From: Gammaproteobacteria bacterium
GTDB lineage: Bacteria; Pseudomonadota; Gammaproteobacteria; SZUA-152
Length of the DNA stretch: 47,194 nucleotides
Direction: 5' to 3'
Assembly (NCBI GenBank): GCA_021647705.1
Contig: JAKIUF010000035.1
Coordinates: 1-47,194 of the forward strand
The notes under the pieces were generated by a model. The model ran no database searches. It was not told the origin of the DNA and saw only the letters and a list, made by a program, of their open reading frames with translations. A program made the translations under genes and the position numbers. Below, piece by piece: positions 36,644 to 45,877 of the stretch. Within the stretch, counting starts at the first letter, position 1. Every line of letters begins with the position of its first letter.

Positions 36644-39600
36644 ATGAGGCAGATTGTGAAACGGAATTTGTTTTTTTGCGTTTGTATTTTTTTATTGGGA
36701 GGCTTGGGCTACTACGGCGTTGCAACGGCGCAGAATATTCCAGCCTCATTGGTTCGGGCAGGTATTGATAAAGAACTGGTGATTGCCTATCGACTGGATA
36801 GTGCGCCCATCCAGTTTAAAAATGCGGGGGGTGAGCCGGACGGCATACTTGTCGATGTTTGGCGGTTGTGGGCCAGGAAATCGGGTATTCCGATTCGTTT
36901 TGTGGGTGCTTACAGCCAGGAAACCCAGGCGATGGTAAATGAGGGCACGGCCGATATTATTGCCGGGCTTTTCCCCAATCAGCGACGTGCTGAGTTTCTG
37001 GATTTTTCTAAACCCATTCTAAGCAGCCCTTATCACCTGTACTTCAATGCGCAGGTTGATGATTTGTTGAGTATTGGTGATTTGCCGCGTTTTCGTGTTG
37101 GTGTTACACAGGGCAGTTTTCATGCGGACTATTTGCGCGAACACTTTCCCGGTGTTGAACGAGTGCTTTTTAAAGGTTACCGCAATTTATTTAAGGCCGC
37201 AGAACGCGGTGATGTTTCTGTTTTTGTGACCCAGCCTCTTTATCTGTCGCACTATCTGACGGATGAAGGTGTGCCCAATCGTTATCGCTATCTTGAGCCA
37301 CCACTTTATACCCGCGCCTATCAGGCGGGAGTGACGGCAGGGCGCACTGAATTGCTGGAAACGGTTGATTATTACATGAGCCAAATTACCGCTGACGAAC
37401 GGCGTGCGATTACCAGTAAATGGTTGGGACTGGGCTGGGCGAATGGCGGGGCATCCACTTTGCAGTTATCCGCAAGTGAAAAGCAGTGGCTGGCAGATCA
37501 TCCCGTTATACGCCTGGGGGTCGATCCTTCCTGGCCACCTTTTGAGTTTGTCGATGAGCAGGGACGTTACCGTGGCATTGGTGCAGATGTTATCACGCTG
37601 TTAAATGGCTTACTGGATACATCTATGTTTCCTGTTTCCGGGCTGAGTTGGCAGGAGGTAATGGATAAAGCCCGCAAACGTGAAATTGATGTTTTACCTG
37701 CGGCGACGATGACGGAAGAGCGTCAGGAGTTCCTTGATTTTACTGAGCCTTATTTTGTTTATCCTTATGTGATTTTTGTCCGTGAGGATACTCATCTTGT
37801 CACCAGTCTTGCGGATTTGCAGGGTAAGCAGGTGGCCGTGGAACAGTCTTACGCAACGGAAGATTTATTACGGGGTAAACATCCGGGGCTTGCGTTGCGT
37901 ACTTATGCCAATACCACAGAAGCGTTGTATGCCCTGAGTCGCGGGGAGGTGAGCGCTTATGTGGGCAACCTGAATGCGACCGCCTGGGTGATGGACAAAC
38001 TGGGAATGACCGGCATCAAAGTTGCTGCGCCAACCCCCTACAGTTTTGAGCAAAGCATTGCGGTGCGCAATGACTGGCCGCAACTGGTAACGATACTCAA
38101 TAAGGCTATCGCGCAGATTACGCCGCAGCAGCGACAGGAAATCAAGAATCGCTGGTTTGCAGTACGTTTTGAATATACCCAGGCTGTAGATTCCCGAACG
38201 TTGTGGCGGGCGGTGTTGATTACTATCGTGCTTGCTTTGCCAATTCTGGGGGTTATTCTCTGGTGGAATCGGCGGCTACAGCGTGAGATCAGGCATCGCC
38301 ATGAAATAGAAGCCGCTCTGCGCAGCAGTGATGAACGTTATGAGCAGGCGATTGCTGCGGTGCAGGAAAGCGTTTGGGAATGGAATGTGGAAACAGGTGT
38401 GCGTTATTTTAGCCCGCGTTTATTTTATGATTTGGGTTATGGCGATGGAGAAATACCCGGCACGGACCAGGCATGGGTTGAAATGATTCATGCTGAGGAC
38501 CGTGAAGAGCGTGAGCGTGCCCTGCTTGAATATGAAGCTGATCCTCAGCGTTGGGAGTTAGCTTTGATACTGGATTATCGGGTACGCCGTCGGGACGGCG
38601 AATATGCAATCATTCGCACCGAAGGGCGTGCGGTCAGCCGGGATTCCTCGGGAAAAGCGCTCCGACGGGTAGGTACCCTGCGAGATATCACTGTTCTGAA
38701 GGCGGCAGAAAAGCAGTTGCGGGATAGTGAAGGACAGTTAAAAACAATCCTGAACACCATTCCTTTAACGGTTGTGGTGGCATCGCTGGAAGGTGTGGTT
38801 TTGATGGCTAACCCATACGCGGAGCGTGAAATTGAAAGTAAGTCCCGTTCTATGGTGGGACGTAACATGGCAGAGTTTTATGCGAACTCAGCAGACCGCG
38901 ATGCAGTGATGCAGGAATTGTCAGAATATGGTCAGGTACGCGACAAAATGCTCACATTCAGAACAGACTCCGGTCGGATTGTAGAGGGCTTGTTGTCCGC
39001 TATACTGATAAAAATGGGCAAGCAAACGGTATCTTTGGGTATTTTGGTGAATCTTACCGAGCGCCTGCAAATGGAACGGGCGCTGGCAACTGCGCGCGAT
39101 CAGGCCGAGCAGGCCAATCGTGCCAAGTCAGAATTCCTCGCTAACATGAGCCATGAATTGCGCACACCACTGAATGCCATTATTGGTTTTACCGGCATTA
39201 TCAAAGATGGCATCGTGGGAACTGTCAATGAAGAACAGGCTAAACAACTGGGTATGGTGTATCGTTCCGCCCAACATCTGCTGGAGCTCATTAACGATAT
39301 TCTTGATCTCTCCAAAGTGGAAGCAGGCAGAGTGGAAGTCTCAGCCGAATCATTCCTGCTTGCACCGTTGTTGGAAGAACTTCAGGCGCTGATGCAGCCA
39401 CTGGCGGATGCGAAAGGACTGATATTGCAACAAGAGAATTCCGGCCTGGACAGCCTGATGACGGATCGCGGAAAATTACGACAGGTACTGGTTAACCTGC
39501 TGGGTAATGCCATCAAGTTTACTGAAACGGGTTCAGTCACTTTGTCTTGCCAGCAAGTGGGGACTGATATTTTGTTTGAGGTGACCGATACTGGTGTGGG

Positions 39601-39817
39601 CATTGCCAGTGCTGATCAGCAACGGGTTTTTAATACCTTTGAGCAGGCAGACACAGGTGCCGGGCGAGAATACGAAGGCACCGGTCTGGGGTTGGCCATC
39701 AGTCAACGTTTTATCGAAATGCTAGACGGAGAGATTGGTGTGGCGCGTAGCGCGCCTGGTGAAGGCAGTACGTTTTATATTCGCTTGCCCTGCAATGGAG
39801 GCCGTACTCAGTCGTAG
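36644..39817 (+). CDS. BvgS-like sensor histidine kinase with two periplasmic binding domains
   Basis: 1057 residues. Signal/anchor (about 1-28), two tandem SBP_bac_3 solute-binding domains (about 44-265 and 285-510; second opens VIRLGVDPSWPPFEFVDEQG), a transmembrane helix (about 520-542; VLITIVLALPILGVILWW), PAS/PAC (about 565-690), a second PAS (about 695-815), HisKA with H837 (EFLANMSHELRTPLNAIIGF) and HATPase (GNAIKFTETG; DTGVGIASADQQRVFNTFEQ; GTGLGLAISQ). Unlike classical BvgS it carries no receiver or Hpt domain. Two receiver-containing genes follow downstream on the same strand and presumably complete the relay. Venus-flytrap domains usually sense amino acids or similar small molecules in the periplasm. 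Confidence 0.9.
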   Translation: MRQIVKRNLFFCVCIFLLGGLGYYGVATAQNIPASLVRAGIDKELVIAYRLDSAPIQFKNAGGEPDGILVDVWRLWARKSGIPIRFVGAYSQETQAMVNEGTADIIAGLFPNQRRAEFLDFSKPILSSPYHLYFNAQVDDLLSIGDLPRFRVGVTQGSFHADYLREHFPGVERVLFKGYRNLFKAAERGDVSVFVTQPLYLSHYLTDEGVPNRYRYLEPPLYTRAYQAGVTAGRTELLETVDYYMSQITADERRAITSKWLGLGWANGGASTLQLSASEKQWLADHPVIRLGVDPSWPPFEFVDEQGRYRGIGADVITLLNGLLDTSMFPVSGLSWQEVMDKARKREIDVLPAATMTEERQEFLDFTEPYFVYPYVIFVREDTHLVTSLADLQGKQVAVEQSYATEDLLRGKHPGLALRTYANTTEALYALSRGEVSAYVGNLNATAWVMDKLGMTGIKVAAPTPYSFEQSIAVRNDWPQLVTILNKAIAQITPQQRQEIKNRWFAVRFEYTQAVDSRTLWRAVLITIVLALPILGVILWWNRRLQREIRHRHEIEAALRSSDERYEQAIAAVQESVWEWNVETGVRYFSPRLFYDLGYGDGEIPGTDQAWVEMIHAEDREERERALLEYEADPQRWELALILDYRVRRRDGEYAIIRTEGRAVSRDSSGKALRRVGTLRDITVLKAAEKQLRDSEGQLKTILNTIPLTVVVASLEGVVLMANPYAEREIESKSRSMVGRNMAEFYANSADRDAVMQELSEYGQVRDKMLTFRTDSGRIVEGLLSAILIKMGKQTVSLGILVNLTERLQMERALATARDQAEQANRAKSEFLANMSHELRTPLNAIIGFTGIIKDGIVGTVNEEQAKQLGMVYRSAQHLLELINDILDLSKVEAGRVEVSAESFLLAPLLEELQALMQPLADAKGLILQQENSGLDSLMTDRGKLRQVLVNLLGNAIKFTETGSVTLSCQQVGTDILFEVTDTGVGIASADQQRVFNTFEQADTGAGREYEGTGLGLAISQRFIEMLDGEIGVARSAPGEGSTFYIRLPCNGGRTQS

Positions 39818-39975
39818 GCTTATTCTTCATGTCGTATTTTCCACTCGTTATTACTGATGACCATGCAGGGATATCACCTTGCACGCAACAATAGCGCTTT
39901 AAATATTATGGATTTTGTGGTGCAGGCAACTTATATTTGTAACAGAAATGAGTACGCAAAAAACAGGGAGCATTT

Positions 39976-40353
39976 ATGCGCACGCCATTGATTCTTGTTG
40001 CTGATGACAATGCCCATAATCTCTATCTGGCACGTTTTTTATTGGAGAAAAAAGGCTATCAGGTATGTGAGGCGCATAACGGTGATGAAGCTGTCGCAGT
40101 ATGTCGGGCAGAGACGCCTACCTTGATTTTGATGGACATTCAAATGCCAGGCATGGATGGGTTGGAAGCCACGCAACGCATTAAAAGCAGTACTCCCGTT
40201 CCGCCCCCCATCGTGGCGCTCACTGCGCGCGCCATGAGTGGTGACCGTGAGACCATTTTGGCTGCTGGCTGCGATGGTTATATCGAAAAACCCATCGATC
40301 CTGACAATTTTGTTACCAGGGTTGAAAATTATTTGCCGGAGCCATTGGTATGA
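39976..40353 (+). CDS. Single-domain response regulator (CheY/DivK-like)
   Basis: 125 residues, one receiver domain. Acidic pair D10-D11 (VADDNAHNLYLARFLLEKKG), phospho-acceptor D54 (LILMDIQMPGMDG), T/K switch residues in VALTARAMSGDR and YIEKPIDPDNF. No output domain, so it relays phosphate or acts by protein contact. Its stop overlaps the start of the next gene by four bases (ATGA), giving translational coupling. The preceding sensor ends 158 bases upstream; that gap shows no clear feature. Confidence 0.9.
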   Translation: MRTPLILVADDNAHNLYLARFLLEKKGYQVCEAHNGDEAVAVCRAETPTLILMDIQMPGMDGLEATQRIKSSTPVPPPIVALTARAMSGDRETILAAGCDGYIEKPIDPDNFVTRVENYLPEPLV

Positions 40354-41594
40354 ATGTATTAATCGTGGATGACAAACCAGAAAATTTATATTTGTTGCGT
40401 ACCTTGTTGAGCGCCAAGGGTTATGAAGTGACGGAGGCGATGAATGGCGAGCAGGCTCTGGTGAGTGCCCGTCAGACGCTACCGGATCTGATTGTTTCCG
40501 ACATCCTTATGCCCGTGATGGATGGCTTCGCCCTGTGCCGGGCCTGGAAAGCGGATGAACAATTCAAGTTAATTCCTTTTGTTTTTTATACCGCCACCTA
40601 TACCGAAGCCAAAGACAAAGAATTTGCCCTTAATCTGGGGGCGGACCTGTTTCTTGTCAAACCACAGGAAATCCATGTCTTCCTGCGCGAAATTGAAAAG
40701 GTATTAGCTATTGATGATACGCAGGATCGCTCAACGGTACGTCCTATTGAAGTGAAAGAAGAAGATTTTTATCGTCAGTATAATGTTCGACTGGTGCGCA
40801 AGCTGGAAGACAAGGTAGAGGAAATCGCGCAAAAGAACCGGGCTTTGGCGACCAAAGAGCTAGCCTTGTACGAAGCTAATGCCCGATTGGAAAAACGTGT
40901 AGAACAAAGAACCCGAGAACTGGAAGCCGTTAATAAAGAAATGGAAGCTTTCAATTATTCTGTTTCTCATGATCTGCGAGCACCTTTGCGGAGAATAGAT
41001 GGTTTTAGCCAAGCTTTACATGAGGAATATGCAGATCAGCTGGGAGAGCAGGGGCAGGATTACCTGCAACGTATTTGCAGGGCGGTTGGCCATATGGGTG
41101 AATTGATTGATGGCATGCTGGAATTATCTCGCCTGAACCACAGCGAATTGGTGCGAGAAAGTGTCAATCTCAGCGCTTTGGCAGAGGCCGAAATAACCCG
41201 GTTACGAGAAGCAGAGCCAGAACGGGAAGTCGAGGTGTACATCCGGCCAGGCATCGTAGTGGAAGGCGATCGCCGCTTGTTGGGAATTGTCTTTGACAAC
41301 CTGTTGGGCAATGCATGGAAATTTACCGCCAAAACAACACAGCCCTATATCGAGTTTGGTGTAACCGAGCGAGAGGATGAACTCGCTTATTTTATCACGG
41401 ACAACGGTGCGGGCTTTGATGTACAACATGTTGATAAACTGTTTGGCGCTTTTCAGCGCCTGCATGTTGACGAAGAATTTCCGGGAATTGGTATCGGGCT
41501 GGCCTCAGTCGCACGCAGCATTCATCGTCACGGCGGGCGGGTTTGGGCCGAAGGTGAAATTGATAAAGGCGCAACGTTTTATTTCGTTCTTTGA
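40350..41594 (+). CDS. Receiver-histidine kinase fusion
   Basis: 414 residues. N-terminal receiver with D51 (IVSDILMPVMDGF) and K in LFLVKPQE, then a coiled linker (about 135-200; ALYEANARLEKRVEQRTREL), HisKA with H207 (FNYSVSHDLRAPLRRIDGFS) and HATPase (NAWKFTAK; DNGAGFDVQHVDKLFGAFQR; GIGIGLASVARSI). No membrane segment. The kinase core closely resembles the phytochrome-type kinase at 26851-29232. A receiver upstream of a kinase lets the kinase be controlled by an upstream phosphodonor, probably the BvgS-like sensor in this operon. Confidence 0.9.
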   Translation: MNVLIVDDKPENLYLLRTLLSAKGYEVTEAMNGEQALVSARQTLPDLIVSDILMPVMDGFALCRAWKADEQFKLIPFVFYTATYTEAKDKEFALNLGADLFLVKPQEIHVFLREIEKVLAIDDTQDRSTVRPIEVKEEDFYRQYNVRLVRKLEDKVEEIAQKNRALATKELALYEANARLEKRVEQRTRELEAVNKEMEAFNYSVSHDLRAPLRRIDGFSQALHEEYADQLGEQGQDYLQRICRAVGHMGELIDGMLELSRLNHSELVRESVNLSALAEAEITRLREAEPEREVEVYIRPGIVVEGDRRLLGIVFDNLLGNAWKFTAKTTQPYIEFGVTEREDELAYFITDNGAGFDVQHVDKLFGAFQRLHVDEEFPGIGIGLASVARSIHRHGGRVWAEGEIDKGATFYFVL

Positions 41595-41643
41595 ATCAGG
41601 CTCCGGGAGTAGAAAAATGGAATGGCATTATGCTTCCTACTGT

Positions 41644-41782
41644 AAATGTGAATTAAAGGTTAAATCATACTGAGAATACGGCCATTTCAGTATGTCTTTA
41701 GCAGGGATTCAGAGGTATAAATCTCTGGAAAAACACCCCGGAGATTTTTAAAAGAGTGTTTTTTAGTGCTTAATCCACATAT
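41644..41782. repeat. Dispersed MITE-like repeat, short copy E without core
   Basis: Begins AAATGTGAATTAA (41644-41656) and ends TTAATCCACATAT (41770-41782). Between them the AACGCAG...CTGCGTT core and the ACAAGTGGCGTG block are missing, leaving 139 bases, apparently by internal deletion. It lies between the receiver-kinase gene and the next hypothetical gene. Confidence 0.6.
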
Positions 41783-41797
41783 CAATAAACAGTAAAA

Positions 41798-42439
41798 ATG
41801 AAATATAAAGTCATAGCCGTTCAATTTCTTGCGCTGGTGGGTTTTGTCACCCTATGTCTTATTGCCATCACTGCACTTTGGTTGGCGACTGCACCAGATA
41901 AAAATACGGGCATTACCATTCCGCTTGAAAAAAATCTGACGACTGAAAGGTTTTTCAAAAACATCAATGATCGCCCATTAATAAAGTCAGAAAAAATTCA
42001 CGTTGTTAACGTAAAAGTTCTTAGTGAAAGCCCAAAAACGGCCGCCTTCAAAATACACTACGACTTAAAACATGATGAGTCGTTTGATGATATATGGGTC
42101 TCAGCCAGTATATTACAAAACTCCGGATGGCCCTCAATGCATTATTATCGTCCCGCAAAAATTATGGCCGGATATGGAAATACCGCTATCGTAGAGCTGG
42201 GGGTGACTGATGAATCGAAACTGGAATTGTTGACCTCTAACTCAATCATCATCAGTTTTTACAAAGGAGGTCACTCACCTTTTCATGAGGTTAGATACGA
42301 ATATGAAAGAATCTGGTGTAGAAACGCCACAGAAATAAGCGACCTTTGGAAGCAGCCTTATCCGCTAGAGAGCGGGAGTAAATATTCGATCAATGGAACA
42401 AGAAGTGTATCGCGGCTCTGTTTGAGAGATGAACATTGA
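41798..42439 (+). CDS. Hypothetical membrane-anchored protein
   Basis: 213 residues. One N-terminal hydrophobic helix (about 5-31; LALVGFVTLCLIAITALWLA) without an obvious cleavage site suggests an inner-membrane anchor with a periplasmic domain. The rest is beta-rich (KIHVVNVKVLSESPKTAAFK; FDDIWVSASILQNSGWPSMH) with two late cysteines (RIWCRNATEI; SRLCLRDEH). No family recognised. The start lies 15 bases after repeat copy E, so its expression signals may come from that repeat. Composition is AT-rich. Confidence 0.6.
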   Translation: MKYKVIAVQFLALVGFVTLCLIAITALWLATAPDKNTGITIPLEKNLTTERFFKNINDRPLIKSEKIHVVNVKVLSESPKTAAFKIHYDLKHDESFDDIWVSASILQNSGWPSMHYYRPAKIMAGYGNTAIVELGVTDESKLELLTSNSIIISFYKGGHSPFHEVRYEYERIWCRNATEISDLWKQPYPLESGSKYSINGTRSVSRLCLRDEH

Positions 42440-42535
42440 TGTAATAGGAGCGCGGTGAAAGCCAAGGGTTTGTTGGGAAAGAATGAGAATTAAATAACGT
42501 AATAATATTCGTGGCACCCTTTTTAAAATCATTAA

Positions 42536-42808
42536 TTATTCTGAGCTTTTCAGAGTTTTATTAGCGTTATAATATTTCCCAATACCAAAGGTTTCCAAGT
42601 TGTCTATGGTTTTATCGCCTTTGATGCCCCATAGAAACGGACCTTTCAATATTTTTTGTTTTATTACATTGCCATCGTAAATGGTGATGAAAAAATCACT
42701 ATACGTGTATTTATACCGTTCAATACTTTTACTTGGATCAAACTCCAGTTTTTGCAGTGGCAGATGAAACCATTGATCTATGATTGCATGTTCCTTATTT
42801 ATGGAGCG
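42536..42808 (-). pseudogene. C-terminal remnant of an unknown gene
   Basis: A 91-codon open frame (TAA at 42536-42538, upstream stop at 42809-42811) has no ATG, GTG or TTG near its beginning, yet reads like a protein: DQWFHLPLQKLEFDPSKS, then YSDFFITIYDGNVIKQKIL, GPFLWGIKGDKTIDNLETFG. It is probably the tail of a gene whose 5' part was deleted or frameshifted near the end of the SH3-domain gene. No family recognised. It occupies most of the otherwise gene-free 42440-42842. Confidence 0.4.
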
Positions 42809-42842
42809 TTATCTCTAGCTTGTTTTCATCAATTATTCGGTA

Positions 42843-43664
42843 TTAATAAATCCTGAATCCGCCATGTTTCCGTCGGATACGTTTATCCAACCAAGTGAAT
42901 CCGGCTATAAAGCCGATGACCAGAGTGGTAAGCAAACCACCCAAAAACCATTGTATGTTGATTGTTTTGTTATCGTCGATTTTTCCGGTTATAGGTGTTG
43001 TAACAAAGGCGACAGGTGTCAGTTCCGGACTGGTGGATTCACTTTGTTGTTCGTTGACCAGCAGGGCCGCAGCGAGGCGTGTCTCCAATTCATGGTTTTG
43101 TGTGCGCAAGTCCTCAAGCTGTTGTTTGGTATCGTTGTTCTGTTCGCCCTTTTTCGATTGTTTTTTGAGTTCAGCTTTTAACTTTTCTTCTGCTTTTTCG
43201 GCACGGCGGCGAGCTTTTTGCATCTCCGCTTTCATCCACTGGGCATCTTTTGCTTGTTTCTTGAGAATTTCGATTTCTTCGGTGCTGATGTCTGAGCCAG
43301 TGGTCGGAGCGCTGGCAAATTTTTCTTCAGCAGCGCGTAATTTTTCCTCAGTAGCTTTGATTTTTCCGAGCAATTCCAGATGTTCCAGTTGGTTGGGTTT
43401 TTCGTTGGTGAGAAACCTGGAATTGACCCAGCCGGTGATGTTGTCCGTAGTGCGCACGCGTGTGTATTTTCCATCGGACATGAGCACTTCCACTGAGGCA
43501 CCGCTGGAAAGTTCTTTCAGTACCGCTCCCTGGTCAAAACGTTCGGTGCGTACTTCGGCGACAATTTTATCCGTGATGAAAGCGGCACTCGCGGCCAGTG
43601 GCAGGCAGGTTAACAGGCCTGTGAATATGCTAAAAATGATGCGATGTAGTGTTGGTGTTTTCAT
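42843..43664 (-). CDS. SH3-domain, coiled-coil membrane protein (TIGR04211/YgiM-like)
   Basis: 273 residues from ATG at 43664 (MKTPTLHRIIFSIFTGLL), with AGGA upstream. Signal peptide cut near ASA, then a bacterial SH3 domain (about 27-95; VAEVRTERFDQGAVLKELSS, TGWVNSRFLTNEKP), a long Lys/Glu-rich coiled coil (about 100-215), one C-terminal transmembrane helix (about 240-262; IQWFLGGLLTTLVIGFIAGF) and a basic tail. The architecture matches the YgiM family of inner-membrane-anchored periplasmic SH3 proteins. It follows prlC by 40 bases on the same strand. Molecular role unknown. Confidence 0.82.
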   Translation of the reverse strand: MKTPTLHRIIFSIFTGLLTCLPLAASAAFITDKIVAEVRTERFDQGAVLKELSSGASVEVLMSDGKYTRVRTTDNITGWVNSRFLTNEKPNQLEHLELLGKIKATEEKLRAAEEKFASAPTTGSDISTEEIEILKKQAKDAQWMKAEMQKARRRAEKAEEKLKAELKKQSKKGEQNNDTKQQLEDLRTQNHELETRLAAALLVNEQQSESTSPELTPVAFVTTPITGKIDDNKTINIQWFLGGLLTTLVIGFIAGFTWLDKRIRRKHGGFRIY

Positions 43665-43704
43665 ATACACATGTTCCTGATTCGGTCTGATAGCTTGCTT
43701 TTTG

Positions 43705-45732
43705 TTATTGAATGCCCGAATGCCGCAACAGGGCATCTATTTCTGGTTCGCGGCCACGGAATTCAATAAATAAATCCATGGGTTCGCGTGAGCCCCCTTG
43801 TTCCAGTATGGCTTCCAAAAAGGCCAGCCCGGTTTCTCGGTTGAAAATACCGGTCTCTTCAAATTTTGAGAAGGCGTCGGATGATAATACTTCCGCCCAT
43901 TTGTAACTGTAATAACCCGCAGCATAACCGCCCGCGAAAATATGTGAAAAGCTGTGTTGAAAGCGGTGATATTCAGGGGGTTTGATGACAGCCACTTCGG
44001 CACGTACTTCGTCAAGAATTTCCTGTACGCGCGCGCCTTTTTCCGGATCGTATTCGGCGTGAATGCGAAAGTCGAACAGAGAGAATTCCAGTTGCCGTAC
44101 CATTTGCATACCCGCCTGGAAATTTTTGGCGGAAATCATTTTGGCAAACAGTGCGTCGGGCAGTTGTTCTCCGGTTTGATAATGTCGCGCAATGAGGTTG
44201 ACGGCCTGTGATTCCCAGCACCAGTTTTCCAGAAACTGGCTGGGCAGTTCCACAGCATCCCAGGGTACGCCGCTGATGCCGGATACGGCCAACGTATCGA
44301 TTTGGGTCAGCATGTGGTGCAGGCCATGGCCGAATTCGTGAAACAGAGTGATGACTTCGTTATGGGTGAACAGCGCCGGGTCATCGCCTACTGGAGCGGA
44401 AAAGTTGCAGGTGAGGTAGGCAACAGGCAATTGCACGCCTTGTTCGGTCTGGCGGCGGGAGATGCACTCGTCCATCCATGCGCCACCGCGTTTGTTGGCG
44501 CGGGCGTACAGGTCGAGATAAAACCGGCCACGGGCATCGCCGTTGCGGTCAAAAATTTCAAACGCGCGTACGTCTTTGTGCCAGGTATCGATGTTCGTCA
44601 GCTCGCGGGTTTCCAGGCCATAGAGTTTGTTGACCACTTCGAACATGCCGCTGACCACACGCGGTTCGGGGAAATAGGGTTTGAGATCTTCCTGGCTGAT
44701 GGCGTACCGGTGCAGGCGCAGTTTTTCCGAGGCGTAGGTGATGTCCCAGGGTTCGAGCGTGTCCAGACCCAATTCATCATGAGCAAATGTTTTCAGTTCG
44801 TTGAGTTCTTCCTGTGCCATGCCCAGCGAGCGGTCGGCGAGGTCGCGCAAAAAAGCGGTGACTTTTTCGGTGCCGGGAGCCATTTTGGTGGCCAGTGACC
44901 GTTGCGCGTAATTTTCAAAGCCAAGAAGCTGAGCCAGTTCGTGACGCAGGGCGAGAATTTTTCCCATCAGCGGAGTGTTGTCGAATTCACCGACGTTAGG
45001 CCCCTGGTCCGAAGCGCGGGTAACATAGGCGACATACATTTCTTCACGCAGTGCGCGGTCATCGGCATAACTCATTACTGCAAAATAGCTGGGGAATTCC
45101 AGGGTAAACAGCCAGCCACTTTGTTCTTTTTGTTCGGCGGATTGTTTGGCCATAGCGATGGCCGACTCCGGCAATCCGGCGAGAAGTTTTTCATCCCCGA
45201 CAAGTTTGCTCCATGCCTGGGTGGCATCCAGCACATTTTCCGAGAATTTGGCGGTGAGGCCAGACAGTTCCTGCTGAATGGCCATGTAACGCTGTTTTTT
45301 ATCTTCGGGCAGATCAACGCCGGAGAGCCGGAAGTCACGCAAGGCATTGTCGATGGCTTTTTGTTGGGCGGCGGAAAGTGTGGTGTCTTTGGCCACAGTT
45401 TTGAAAGCGGCAAACAGCGGCTGATTTTGGCCGATTTCGGTAGCATATTGACTGAGTTTGGGCAGGCAGGCGTTGTAGGCATTGCGCAGTGCATCACTGT
45501 TCAGCACCGAATTCATATGACTCACGGGTGACCAGGCGCGCGCGAGACGATCCTCCAGGTTTTCCAGAGGGCGCATCAAGGTATTCCAGCTGGGTGTCGA
45601 GTTCTCCGCCAGCAGAATTTTGATCGCAGCGCGGTTATCGGCCAGAATCTGGTCGATGGCCGGTTCCACATGTTCGGGTTTAATGGCACTGAAAGGTGGC
45701 AGATCGGTCAAATGCAGCAGAGGATTGGTCAT
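43705..45732 (-). CDS. prlC: Oligopeptidase A (M3 metallopeptidase)
   Basis: 675 residues from ATG at 45732, giving the family opening MTNPLLHLTDLPPFSAIKPE. An alternative ATG at 45753 adds only seven residues. Thimet-oligopeptidase fold with zinc motif HEFGH at 465-469 (VITLFHEFGHGLHHMLTQID) and the downstream glutamate in SQFLENWCWE. Cytoplasmic enzyme that degrades short peptides, including cleaved signal peptides of lipoproteins. Length and motifs are normal. It is divergent from srkA, with 145 bases between the starts. Confidence 0.95.
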   Translation of the reverse strand: MTNPLLHLTDLPPFSAIKPEHVEPAIDQILADNRAAIKILLAENSTPSWNTLMRPLENLEDRLARAWSPVSHMNSVLNSDALRNAYNACLPKLSQYATEIGQNQPLFAAFKTVAKDTTLSAAQQKAIDNALRDFRLSGVDLPEDKKQRYMAIQQELSGLTAKFSENVLDATQAWSKLVGDEKLLAGLPESAIAMAKQSAEQKEQSGWLFTLEFPSYFAVMSYADDRALREEMYVAYVTRASDQGPNVGEFDNTPLMGKILALRHELAQLLGFENYAQRSLATKMAPGTEKVTAFLRDLADRSLGMAQEELNELKTFAHDELGLDTLEPWDITYASEKLRLHRYAISQEDLKPYFPEPRVVSGMFEVVNKLYGLETRELTNIDTWHKDVRAFEIFDRNGDARGRFYLDLYARANKRGGAWMDECISRRQTEQGVQLPVAYLTCNFSAPVGDDPALFTHNEVITLFHEFGHGLHHMLTQIDTLAVSGISGVPWDAVELPSQFLENWCWESQAVNLIARHYQTGEQLPDALFAKMISAKNFQAGMQMVRQLEFSLFDFRIHAEYDPEKGARVQEILDEVRAEVAVIKPPEYHRFQHSFSHIFAGGYAAGYYSYKWAEVLSSDAFSKFEETGIFNRETGLAFLEAILEQGGSREPMDLFIEFRGREPEIDALLRHSGIQ

Positions 45733-45877
45733 GGCGTTATTTGTAATTTCCATAGTCAGCTTAAAGGCGCAATGATGATACTCTAATCTGACAAGACCCA
45801 AACCGGAAAATTGTGTTATTGGATATTATTTACACAGTAAAAAGGCCTGAAACGCTGACAACCATGGATTTATTCTT

